In this document: positions 46,384 through 54,242 of the stretch, one piece after another | Numbering within the stretch: position 1 is the first letter of the stretch | Layout of the letters: every line of letters starts with the position of its first letter | NCBI GenBank assembly: GCA_964423345.1 | Contig: CAYREV010000012.1 | Location: forward strand, 10,381 to 74,380 | Direction: 5' to 3' | Length of the DNA stretch: 64,000 bases | Source of the DNA: CAYREV01 sp964423345 | GTDB lineage: Bacteria > Bacteroidota > Rhodothermia > Balneolales > Balneolaceae | Made by a program: the position numbers and the translations under genes | Notes under the pieces: model-generated | What the model saw: the letters and a program-made list of their open reading frames with translations, nothing else | The model's database searches: none | What the model was told of the DNA's origin: nothing

Positions 46384-47325
46384 ATGGGCAACAGCAGAAG
46401 GGACTTTTTAAAATCAATAACGTATCTATCCGTTGGCGCAGCCATGGTGCCGGGAGTTGCAAAATCTTTTGGCGGATACAGAAAAGAAGGCGATCTGTTC
46501 TTTGATATATCGCTTGCAGAATGGAGCTTGAATAAAAGTATATTCAACGGTAAAATATCCCACCTTGATTTTCCCGTAAAAGCCAGAAAGGAGTTTGATA
46601 TCGGAGCCGTGGAATATGTCAACCAGTTCTTCAAGGACAAGGCCGGGGATAAGAAGTACCTGGACGAGATGAAAAAGCGCTGCGACGACCATGGAGTTAA
46701 GCAGCTGCTAATCATGGTGGATGGCGAAGGCGACCTGGCCACCCCCGATAAGAAAGAGCGGACAACAGCTCTAGAAAACCACTTTAAATGGGTGGAGGCC
46801 GCCCGCTACCTGGGTTGCCACTCCATCCGCGTCAACCTCTATGGAAAGGGTAGCCCGGAGGATATGAAATCGGCTTCTATAGATAGCCTCGCCCGCCTTT
46901 CGGAATTTTCGGCCGATCATGATATTAATATACTTGTTGAAAACCACGGGGGGCAGTCGTCCGATGCCTCCTGGCTGTCAGGCATTATGAGGCAGGTGGA
47001 CAGGAACAACTGCGGCACCCTGCCCGACTTCGGGAATTTTTGTCTGAAGAGTGAGGGGGATGTTTGCATCAAGCGTTACGACCGCTACAAGGGAGTACGG
47101 GAGATGATGCCATATGCCGGGGGCGTCAGCGCCAAAAGCTACGCATTTGATGATAATGGCGATGAAACGACAATTGATTTCAGGAAAATGCTAAATATCG
47201 TTAAAGAGGCGGGATTCAGAGGACATATCGGTATTGAGTATGAAGGGTCGGAACTGAGTGAAGAGGAGGGGATCCTGGCAACCAAAGAGCTGTTGCTGAA
47301 TATCGGTAAAGAATTGAGAAGTTAG
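46384..47325 (+). CDS. Tat-exported sugar isomerase/epimerase-like TIM-barrel protein
   Basis: This 313-residue protein starts with a twin-arginine signal (NSRRDFLKS, then ITYLSVGAAMVPGVA), so it should be exported folded. The body is a xylose-isomerase-like TIM barrel with SLAEWSLNKSIF, HSIRVNLYGKG, DINILVENHGG (Glu/Asn/His), CGTLPDFGNF (Asp), and GHIGIEYEGSELSEEEGI (Glu), consistent with a metal site. It lies 3 bp before the GMC oxidoreductase gene, so it is probably coupled to it. A role in isomerising or cleaving a 3-keto-glycoside is possible but inferred. Confidence 0.83.
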   Translation: MGNSRRDFLKSITYLSVGAAMVPGVAKSFGGYRKEGDLFFDISLAEWSLNKSIFNGKISHLDFPVKARKEFDIGAVEYVNQFFKDKAGDKKYLDEMKKRCDDHGVKQLLIMVDGEGDLATPDKKERTTALENHFKWVEAARYLGCHSIRVNLYGKGSPEDMKSASIDSLARLSEFSADHDINILVENHGGQSSDASWLSGIMRQVDRNNCGTLPDFGNFCLKSEGDVCIKRYDRYKGVREMMPYAGGVSAKSYAFDDNGDETTIDFRKMLNIVKEAGFRGHIGIEYEGSELSEEEGILATKELLLNIGKELRS

Positions 47326-47328
47326 ATT

Positions 47329-49041
47329 ATGGAGATTAAAAAAAGTGCAAAGGAGTATGATGTCTGTATCGTCGGGTCGGGAGCCGGCGGTGGCATGGCG
47401 GCCCACGAGCTCAGCAGGGCAGGAGCCGATGTGGTGATGCTGGAAGCGGGCGGATGGTTTGACTCTGAAGATTTTGCCATGTTTACCTGGCCTTACGAGT
47501 CGCCCCGTCGCGGGGCGAGTACCCGCGAACAGCCTTTTGGCGAATTTGATGCCTGTTTTGGCGGCTGGGATATTGAAGGGGAACCCTATACCACCACCGA
47601 TGACACCGATTTCAGTTGGTTCAGGGGGCGTATGCTGGGGGGGCGTACCAATCACTGGGGACGCATATCCCTGCGGTTCGGCCCCGACGATTTCAGGGTA
47701 AAGAGCATTGACGGCATGGGCGACGACTGGCCGATAGGGTATGAGGACATCAAACCCTATTACGACCGGATTGACAAGTTGATAGGGGTTTTTGGCACCA
47801 ATGAAGGTATTGCCAACGAACCGGGAGGCATTTACCTGCCGCCGCCCGAACCCCGGTGCTATGAGCTGTTGATCAAGGATGCCTGCGACGGTATGGGCAT
47901 TCCCGTCATTCCCTCCAGGCTGTCGATCATAACCAAGCCCCACAACGGGCGGGCGGCCTGCCACTATTGTGGGCAGTGTAACAGGAGCTGCGGCACCCAC
48001 TCCAACTTCTCTACCCCGTCGGTACTGTTGCCACCGGCACTGGAAACAGGTAACCTGGAAATTATCAATCAGGCGATGGTCAGGGAGGTGACCTACCGGG
48101 ACGGCAAGGCAACCGGCGTTTCCTACGTCAACAAGAAAGACCGAAAGGAGTATAAGATACGCGCCAGAGTGGTGGTCCTGGCTGCCAGTGCCTGTGAGTC
48201 GGCCCGCCTGCTGCTGAATTCCAAATCGCCCGATTTCCCCGACGGACTTGCCAATTCCAGCGGGATGGTGGGCAAATACCTGATGGATACCACAGGGACC
48301 TCGGTAGCCGGCCTTATTCCCGACCTGATGGACATGCCCGCACATAATGAGGACGGCGTAGGGGGCATGCACCTCTACATTCCCTGGTGGGAGGACAACA
48401 GCAAACTGGATTTTGCCCGGGGATATCATGTGGAGATGTGGGGCGGACGCGGTATGCCCAGCTACGGGTTTATGGGGGGGATTCAGAACTATAACAACAT
48501 GTTCCGGGAGGGGCCCAAGCGAAGCGGGGGCTATGGAAAAGAGCTCAAGGAGGATTACCGCAAATATTACGGCTCCATAATAGGCCTATCCGGTAGAGGG
48601 GAAAGCATAGGGTATGAAGACAATTACTGCGAAATAGATCCCGACATGGTGGATGAATGGGGCATTCCCGTGCTGCGCTTCAACTACCGATGGAGCGACC
48701 AGGAGTATAGCCAGGTTAAACACATGCAGCAGACCTTTCGGTCGATCATTGATGAGATGGGGGGCAAGGCCCTGTGGGATATGCCAGGAAGGGAAGATGG
48801 TTACGGAATATCAACACCCGGCCAAATCATTCACGAGGTGGGCACCACGCGCATGGGCGACGATCCGGAGACTTCGGTTTTGAATAAATACTGCCAGGCC
48901 CATGATGTGGATAACCTGTTTGTGCTGGATGGGGGATCTTTTGTATCACAGCCTCATAAAAATACGACATGGACCATCCTGGCACTATCCATGCGTGGAT
49001 CGGAATATATTACGGACCAGATGAATAAAGGAAACTTGTAA
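47329..49041 (+). CDS. GMC-family FAD oxidoreductase, glucoside 3-dehydrogenase-like (module 1)
   Basis: The 570-residue protein has the FAD-binding motif VCIVGSGAGGGMAAHELS, and FRGRMLGGRTNHWGR. A Cys cluster, CHYCGQCNRSCG, lies at about residues 210-220. The C-terminal IHEVGTTRMGDDPETSVLN and NLFVLDGGSFVS match GMC_oxred_C. The Cys cluster resembles that of bacterial FAD glucose/glucoside dehydrogenases, which carry an iron-sulfur centre and pair with a subunit-3 protein. One such protein is encoded 158 bp downstream. It would oxidise a sugar OH, probably C3, and pass electrons to a carrier. No own signal peptide is present, so export would rely on the Tat-signal partner. Confidence 0.85.
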   Translation: MEIKKSAKEYDVCIVGSGAGGGMAAHELSRAGADVVMLEAGGWFDSEDFAMFTWPYESPRRGASTREQPFGEFDACFGGWDIEGEPYTTTDDTDFSWFRGRMLGGRTNHWGRISLRFGPDDFRVKSIDGMGDDWPIGYEDIKPYYDRIDKLIGVFGTNEGIANEPGGIYLPPPEPRCYELLIKDACDGMGIPVIPSRLSIITKPHNGRAACHYCGQCNRSCGTHSNFSTPSVLLPPALETGNLEIINQAMVREVTYRDGKATGVSYVNKKDRKEYKIRARVVVLAASACESARLLLNSKSPDFPDGLANSSGMVGKYLMDTTGTSVAGLIPDLMDMPAHNEDGVGGMHLYIPWWEDNSKLDFARGYHVEMWGGRGMPSYGFMGGIQNYNNMFREGPKRSGGYGKELKEDYRKYYGSIIGLSGRGESIGYEDNYCEIDPDMVDEWGIPVLRFNYRWSDQEYSQVKHMQQTFRSIIDEMGGKALWDMPGREDGYGISTPGQIIHEVGTTRMGDDPETSVLNKYCQAHDVDNLFVLDGGSFVSQPHKNTTWTILALSMRGSEYITDQMNKGNL

Positions 49042-49158
49042 AATAGTACTGAATGAAGATGAGTGAGTATTCAGATCTCAGACACGTTTTAATGCGAACA
49101 CCTACTACACAAGAATTGCTAGGTGCATGATGCTACCATTGATTATAATACTTTTGTA

Positions 49159-49193
49159 TCACTACTTGCCACTTGCTACTTATCATTTACTAC
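49159..49193 (+). repeat. Degenerate heptanucleotide repeat ahead of subunit-3 gene 1
   Basis: Five consecutive heptads read TCACTAC-TTGCCAC-TTGCTAC, then TTATCAT-TTACTAC, ending 6 bases before the ATG at 49200. The same heptad family, in the same orientation relative to the gene, precedes the paralogue at 52228. Confidence 0.75.
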
Positions 49194-49199
49194 TAAACC

Positions 49200-49805
49200 A
49201 TGGATAGAAGAGAAGCCCTGAAAACCTTATCCCTGGGGACCCTGGCAGCCAGTTTTATGCTTACCGGTTGCGAGACGCCCCCTTACCGGGATGCCGCCGA
49301 CAAGTTCTGGAAGCATGTAACGGAAGAGGACCTGGAAAAATGGGAGAGACAGTTTTTTACGGATCATGAATTCGAGACGGTCAGGCAGTTGGCAAATATA
49401 ATCATACCGGCCGATGAGCGGTCGGGCAACGCCGAAGAGGCGGGCGTACCCGAATTCATAGATTTTATGATGCTTGACAGGCCGTCTATGCAGACGCCCA
49501 TACGTGGCGGACTTAAATGGTTGGATAATAAATGTTTACAACGATTTAATAAAAATTTTATAGACGCTTCTGAAGAGGAGAAAACGTCGATGCTGGATGA
49601 TATTGCCTATCCTGAAACGGCACCTGCGGAGATGCAGGCGGGAGTCTCGTTCTTTAATCGTTTCAGGGATCTGGTCGCATCGGGTTTCTGGTCCAGCAAA
49701 ATAGGTATTGAGGATATAGGATATATCGGGAATCGTCCCACCGTTTGGAAGGGATGTTCCCATGAGGCCCTGGAACACTTGGGCCTGTCAGACCATACAT
49801 CCTGA
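49200..49805 (+). CDS. Gluconate 2-dehydrogenase subunit 3-like protein (module 1)
   Basis: The 201-residue protein has an N-terminus MDRREALKTLSLGTLAASF with a twin-arginine and a lipobox (MLTGCE). The mature part has FETVRQLANIIIPADERSG, AGVPEFIDFMM and VWKGCSHEALEHLGL, typical of the gluconate 2-dehydrogenase subunit 3 family. In known FAD dehydrogenases this small subunit carries the Tat signal and escorts the GMC subunit to the periplasm, the role inferred here for the 47329 protein. No cytochrome c subunit is encoded nearby. Confidence 0.85.
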   Translation: MDRREALKTLSLGTLAASFMLTGCETPPYRDAADKFWKHVTEEDLEKWERQFFTDHEFETVRQLANIIIPADERSGNAEEAGVPEFIDFMMLDRPSMQTPIRGGLKWLDNKCLQRFNKNFIDASEEEKTSMLDDIAYPETAPAEMQAGVSFFNRFRDLVASGFWSSKIGIEDIGYIGNRPTVWKGCSHEALEHLGLSDHTS

Positions 49806-49854
49806 CGAAATAACATTTCACTACAGATGCAACTTTTAAGATTAACATTATACT

Positions 49855-50571
49855 ATGAAACTTATCAAGGCTTTACTTTTACCCGTACTAATCGTTTTAA
49901 CGGGCAACAGTATGTGTGACGCACAAAACACACTAACCGAAAAGGAGAAAGAGGAGGGGTGGACGCTTTTGTTTGACGGCAAATCGACCGACGGATGGCG
50001 AAGCTATAACGGCGACTCTTTTCCGGAGAAAGGATGGGAGATCAAGGATGGCACCATCACCCATTTAGCAGATAAAGGAGGAGGGGATATCATAACTACG
50101 GAGCAATACGGTGATTTCATCCTTAAACTGGAATGGAAGGTTCAGAAAGCCGGTAACAGCGGAATTTTCTACCGGGGTATTGAACAGCCCTCACAACCTA
50201 TTCACTGGTCGGCACCGGAGATGCAGGTGTTAGACAATGAACATCACCCGGATGCGAAGGCGGGGACCGATGGCAATCACCAGGCGGGGTCCCTCTATGA
50301 TCTTATTCCTGCAAAGCCCCAGAATGCCAAACCTTACGGGCAGTGGAACAGTGTCAAGATCGTTGCGAAGGGTGCCCACATAGAACATTGGCAGAATGGC
50401 GAAAAAATAGTGGAGTACACCTTTTGGTCGCCCGAATGGTATGAAATGATCCGTAACAGCAAATTCAAGTGCCATCCGGAATTCGGTGATGCCCATAAAG
50501 GCCATATCGGACTGCAGGATCATGGTGATACCGTGCATTTTCGCAATATCAAGATACGCGAACTGCATTGA
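49855..50571 (+). CDS. DUF1080 (3-keto-disaccharide hydrolase-type) protein
   Basis: This 238-residue exported protein (signal MKLIKALLLPVLIVLTG... cut near DAQ) belongs to PF06439, a jelly-roll domain. Landmarks are GWTLLFDGKSTDGWRSYNG, WEIKDGTITH, LEWKVQKAGNSGIFYRG, PEMQVLDNEHHPDAK and GHIGLQDHGDTVHFRNIKI. Members have been assigned as 3-keto-disaccharide or 3-keto-glucoside hydrolases. It follows the GMC/subunit-3 pair by 49 bp, so the oxidised glycoside is a natural substrate. Cellular place: periplasm. Confidence 0.87.
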   Translation: MKLIKALLLPVLIVLTGNSMCDAQNTLTEKEKEEGWTLLFDGKSTDGWRSYNGDSFPEKGWEIKDGTITHLADKGGGDIITTEQYGDFILKLEWKVQKAGNSGIFYRGIEQPSQPIHWSAPEMQVLDNEHHPDAKAGTDGNHQAGSLYDLIPAKPQNAKPYGQWNSVKIVAKGAHIEHWQNGEKIVEYTFWSPEWYEMIRNSKFKCHPEFGDAHKGHIGLQDHGDTVHFRNIKIRELH

Positions 50572-50578
50572 TCACAGT

Positions 50579-50698
50579 CACAGATCTTCGCAGATTAAAA
50601 CTGTTTCGCGGCAGCGAAAGAGAGGGTGGTACTAATTAAGAGGATGGTACTATTTAAAAGTACGACTGCAAATACCGTCATGTCTGTGTAAATCTGTG
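50579..50698. repeat. Inverted-repeat-bounded intergenic element
   Basis: An 18-base motif CACAGATCTTCGCAGATT (50579-50596) recurs inverted as the complement of 50681-50698 (13 of 18 bases match). Inside are the hairpin TTTCGC-GGCA-GCGAAA (50604-50619) and a repeated GGTACTA motif. It fills the gap between two convergent stops and resembles a small MITE-like or terminator element. Confidence 0.5.
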
Positions 50699-50701
50699 GC
50701 C

Positions 50702-51619
50702 CTAATCCGGGTCGCACTGTTTGTAAGCCTCGATTACGGCTTCTTCTCCCTCGGGACCGGACCGGGAGTTGCCGTGCTCCATACCGATAATTCCCTTGTA
50801 TCCTTTGCGGTGCAGGTGGGCAAACAGCTTAAGGTAGTTTATTTCGCCGGTGGTGGGTTCATGGCGGCCGGGGTGATCGCCCACCTGAATGTAAGCGATC
50901 TCCTCCCATGCATAATCGATATTGGGAATGAGGTTGCCTTCGGTGATCTGCTGATGGTAAACGTCATATAGTATTTTGCAGGAGGGACTGTCAACCGCCC
51001 TGCAGATTTCATAGGCCTGGGAGGTTTTGGTAAGGAACTGTCCCGGATGGTCACGCAGGGTATTCAACGGCTCAAGGACCATCACCATATTGTGCGGTTC
51101 AAGAATATCAGCTGCCTTTCTCAGGGTTTCCACCAGGTTCGCCGTTTGGTAGGCTTTTTCGAGCCGGGGATGCTCCCTGCCCGGCACGACCGTCATCCAG
51201 CGTGCGTTTACCCTCTTTGCAACCTCCACGGAAGCCCTTATTTCTTCCAGAAATTGTTTTTGCGGCCTCTTGTCGCCGGAGGTCAGGTTGGGCTCCCGCC
51301 AGCCGATGGTGTGTGCTACAAATACACCCATCCGCATCCCGAGATGTTCCATTTCCCGGGCGATGGTTTCTTGTTCATCCAGGGGACGATTTCTCATTTC
51401 ATTATCCTCAAGGGCGCGGAAGCCCATCTCTGCCATAAAACGGAGCTGATCCGTTAAACCGGCTCCGCCAAGGGCCTCAAACATACCGAAATGAGGGGCA
51501 TAATTCAGCGTAAAGGAGGGAGCATCGGGAAGGAACGAAAAAGCATTGGGACGGGAAAAACCGGCAAGCGTCCCCGTTCCGAAGGCCAGTGCGGTGTTCA
51601 GAAATGATTTTCGGTCCAT
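50702..51619 (-). CDS. Hydroxypyruvate isomerase-like TIM-barrel protein
   Basis: The 305-residue protein has a signal-like N-terminus (MDRKSFLNTALAFGTGTLAGF) without a clear Arg pair. The body is of the hydroxypyruvate isomerase/xylose-isomerase-like family: MVLEPLNTLRDHPG (Glu), ILYDVYHQQITEGNL (Asp/His), YIQVGDHPGRHEPTTGEINY and GIIGMEHGNS (Glu). Export suggests a sugar substrate and not cytoplasmic hydroxypyruvate. It follows the second subunit-3 gene by 24 bp on the same strand. Confidence 0.85.
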   Translation of the reverse strand: MDRKSFLNTALAFGTGTLAGFSRPNAFSFLPDAPSFTLNYAPHFGMFEALGGAGLTDQLRFMAEMGFRALEDNEMRNRPLDEQETIAREMEHLGMRMGVFVAHTIGWREPNLTSGDKRPQKQFLEEIRASVEVAKRVNARWMTVVPGREHPRLEKAYQTANLVETLRKAADILEPHNMVMVLEPLNTLRDHPGQFLTKTSQAYEICRAVDSPSCKILYDVYHQQITEGNLIPNIDYAWEEIAYIQVGDHPGRHEPTTGEINYLKLFAHLHRKGYKGIIGMEHGNSRSGPEGEEAVIEAYKQCDPD

Positions 51620-51643
51620 CTTTTTTGTTTGGATTACATAATA

Positions 51644-52228
51644 TCAGGAACCGGCCCCCGACCAGGCGGAACCAATCTCGGAATAGGGCATGCAGGCTTC
51701 ATAGTAACCGGGAACTATATTTGCCTGTAGTTCCTGGGAAGCACCGATTTCGGAGGTATAGTAACCCACAATGGTTAGCTCCTTGGCCATATCAAAAAAT
51801 GGTTTCAAATCGGTGTTGGAGACGGGATCGGGGGCCTCTTTCGTCTCTTTTTCCAGCTGCTTCAGTATTTCAACCTGTGAATCCCTATCCAGATCGTTAA
51901 AAGTTTTGCTATAATTTTGCCGGCTAATATTGTCAGTATGCTCCAGTCCGTTAATAAAATGCTCCCGTTCTTTTTCGGTGTGCCAGTCGGTAAGCATTTT
52001 GTCTATAAAGAGATTGACCCTGGCCGCTTTGGCTCCCGGAGTATCGGTTTCGGGAATAATACGTTCTGATATGGCCGTTACCATCTTGTTTTGAGCGGCA
52101 CTGAGGGTTTCAAGTCCTCCGCCCGCAGTTTCGGTGGTACATCCGCCCATCAGGCCCGCCACGGTTGAAAGGGAAAGGGTCCCGCCGGTCAATATTGCCA
52201 GTTGTTTTATCGCTTCTCTTCTATCCAT
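51644..52228 (-). CDS. Gluconate 2-dehydrogenase subunit 3-like protein (module 2)
   Basis: This 194-residue paralogue of the 49200 protein starts MDRREAIKQLAILTGGTLSLS, with a twin-arginine and a GGCTTE lipobox. It shows AISERIIPETDTPGAKAARVNLFID and FFDMAKELTIVGYYTSEIGAS, the family's conserved segments. It is the inferred Tat escort of the GMC protein encoded upstream at 52351. Its gene is preceded by the same heptad repeats as module 1. Confidence 0.86.
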   Translation of the reverse strand: MDRREAIKQLAILTGGTLSLSTVAGLMGGCTTETAGGGLETLSAAQNKMVTAISERIIPETDTPGAKAARVNLFIDKMLTDWHTEKEREHFINGLEHTDNISRQNYSKTFNDLDRDSQVEILKQLEKETKEAPDPVSNTDLKPFFDMAKELTIVGYYTSEIGASQELQANIVPGYYEACMPYSEIGSAWSGAGS

Positions 52229-52234
52229 AGTTTA

Positions 52235-52297
52235 GTAGTAAGTAGTGAGTATCAAGTAGTAAGTAGTGAGTATCAAACAATAAGCTGTGCGTAATAA
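52235..52297 (-). repeat. Heptanucleotide repeat ahead of subunit-3 gene 2
   Basis: Nine heptads (GTAGTAA, GTAGTGA, GTATCAA, repeated, then degenerate) run from 52235. The first 21 bases (52235-52255) are repeated exactly at 52256-52276. Read on the minus strand they end 6 bases before the ATG at 52228, as in module 1. Confidence 0.8.
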
Positions 52298-52350
52298 GGA
52301 GAATGTAGTAAGTATTTACCTGCAGTATTAGGTTTAAGGCCTACGACTGG

Positions 52351-54069
52351 TTAAAGATTTCCTTTTTTCATTTCCCCGACTGCATAGTCGACGGCCCTCG
52401 CTGTCAGCGCCATGTAGGTTAAAGATGGATTCTGACAGGCAGCCGAGGTCATACAGGAACCGTCGGTAACAAACAGATTCGGCACGTCATGAGCCTGGTT
52501 GTGGGCGTTCAGCACGGACTCCTTGGGATCCCGTCCCATACGGGCGGTACCCATCTCGTGGATGCCTTCTCCCAACAGGTATTCGCCGAAATAGGGACTT
52601 ACATCCTTGCACCCGGCGGCCTCGAGCATTTCTGCCGCAGTTTCTGCCATATCCTTTCGCATATTCTCCTCATTTTCATGGATGGTACCGTTGACAACCA
52701 GCTGGGGAATGCCCCACTGGTCTGTTTCCTCCTCACTGAGTTTGGCATGATTGTCATAATAAGGTAGAATTTCCCCGAAAGCGGTCATACCGATACGCCA
52801 GCTGCCCGGATCGTGCAGTTTCTCCTTCAGATCTTTTCCAAATCCTTCCATGCCTATTCCACGTCCCCAGCCGCTTCTTCCGGCTCCTCCCTGGAAGCCG
52901 TAGCCGCGTGTAAAGCTGTCCATGCGGGTGTTCTCACTGATATTTCTAAACCGCGGGATGTAAAAGCCGTTGGGTCGGTTTCCATAACTGTATTTGTCTT
53001 CAAAACCCTCCCATCTGCCACCGGCACCTATGCGAAAATGGTGGTCCATCAGATAGTGGCCCAGTACCCCGCTGGAATTGGCAAGTCCGTCGGGAAATGA
53101 ATCGGAAGTGGAGTTCAGCAGTATCTGGGTACTGCCCAGGGTGGAGGCGCAGAGGAATATCACTTTGGCTTTGAATTCCATCTCCTTTTTTGTGAGACGG
53201 TCTATTACTCTCACTCCGGTAGCCCGGTTGGTTTCCCTGTCATAGATAATGCTGTGAACAATGCTGTTGGGGCGAAGGGTCATGTTGCCCGTCTTTCGTG
53301 CTGCGGGGAGGGTACTGCTCTGGCTTGAGAAGTAAGCACCCACAGAACAACCCCTGGAGCAGGGCCCGCAGTAGTGGCAGGCTCCGCGGCCCTTGTGAGG
53401 CTTGGTCAGCACGGCCGACCGTCCGATAGTCATGGTCCGTTCCGGGAAGTTATTTTCAATACCGTCTTTAACCTCCTTCTCTACACAGTTCAACGCCATC
53501 GGAGGGAGGAATTGCCCGTCGGGCAATTGGGGAAGTCCCTCTTCCTGTCCGCTCACCCCGATAAATTCTTCTACGTAATCATACCAAGGTTCGATGTCCT
53601 TATATCGTATGGGCCAGTCGATGGCAATACCGTCTTTGGCGTTGGCTTCAAAATCCATTTCACTCAACCGGTAACTCTGCCTGCCCCAGGTAAGTGATTT
53701 GCCTCCTACCTGGTAGCCGCGAACCCAAAGGAAGGGGTTTTCCTCGTCGGTTATATAGGGGTTTTCCTTTTCGTTGGCGAAGAAATGATAATTGAACTCA
53801 TTAATAATATCCGCCCGCTTCTGCATGGGGTACTCCTCATTAAACAGCTTCCTGGGTCCCCGTCCCCGGAATTCCGCTTCCCAAACGGGCTGGTGCTCGG
53901 TTTTGTAATCCTCTCCGTGAACTACGTCACGACCTCTTTCGAGAACCAGGGTTTTCAATCCCTTTTCCGTGAGCTCTTTAGCTGCCCAACCGCCCGTGAT
54001 TCCGGATCCGATGACGATAGCATCATATTCTTTTTGCTGTTCCTTTACCTGAAAATCTGTAGTAGCCAT
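52351..54069 (-). CDS. GMC-family FAD oxidoreductase, glucoside 3-dehydrogenase-like (module 2)
   Basis: The 572-residue protein has AIVIGSGITGGWAAKELTEKG for FAD binding, VRGYQVGGKSLTWGRQSYR, a Cys cluster CHYCGPCSRGCS, and the C-terminal IHEMGTARMGRDPKESVLN and LFVTDGSCMTSAACQNPSLT. It is the paralogue of the 47329 protein but clearly diverged, so it may take another substrate. It heads a minus-strand operon with subunit 3 (123 bp later) and the TIM-barrel protein. Its start faces the Gfo/Idh gene across a gap with a perfect operator palindrome. Confidence 0.86.
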   Translation of the reverse strand: MATTDFQVKEQQKEYDAIVIGSGITGGWAAKELTEKGLKTLVLERGRDVVHGEDYKTEHQPVWEAEFRGRGPRKLFNEEYPMQKRADIINEFNYHFFANEKENPYITDEENPFLWVRGYQVGGKSLTWGRQSYRLSEMDFEANAKDGIAIDWPIRYKDIEPWYDYVEEFIGVSGQEEGLPQLPDGQFLPPMALNCVEKEVKDGIENNFPERTMTIGRSAVLTKPHKGRGACHYCGPCSRGCSVGAYFSSQSSTLPAARKTGNMTLRPNSIVHSIIYDRETNRATGVRVIDRLTKKEMEFKAKVIFLCASTLGSTQILLNSTSDSFPDGLANSSGVLGHYLMDHHFRIGAGGRWEGFEDKYSYGNRPNGFYIPRFRNISENTRMDSFTRGYGFQGGAGRSGWGRGIGMEGFGKDLKEKLHDPGSWRIGMTAFGEILPYYDNHAKLSEEETDQWGIPQLVVNGTIHENEENMRKDMAETAAEMLEAAGCKDVSPYFGEYLLGEGIHEMGTARMGRDPKESVLNAHNQAHDVPNLFVTDGSCMTSAACQNPSLTYMALTARAVDYAVGEMKKGNL

Positions 54070-54129
54070 GTTAACATGAGGTCATTCCGTTAATGATGAT
54101 GAAGTATTATAGATGAGGGTGGGCACACT

Positions 54130-54143
54130 TGCAAATCTTTGCA
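54130..54143. promoter_or_regulatory. Putative LacI-family operator (GMC/Gfo gap)
   Basis: TGCAAATCTTTGCA is a perfect inverted repeat with 5-bp arms, of the same form as the site at 20541. It lies in the 173-bp gap between the divergent GMC and Gfo/Idh genes. Confidence 0.6.
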
Positions 54144-54242
54144 TACTCCATGATGTAAAAGTTTCTATATCCGATAATTTTGCAATTTAGATAAAGAACT
54201 TCCTTATTAAGAAAAACCTGAATCTATGAATACCATACAGTT

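Noticed and set aside
47191..48429. 412-codon open frame on the minus strand
   Set aside because: It is antisense to the GMC oxidoreductase, whose FAD and C-terminal motifs are intact, and its translation resembles no protein family.
52235..52297. Possible CRISPR array
   Set aside because: The units are contiguous 7-mers and a 21-bp tandem repeat without spacers, and no cas genes are present.
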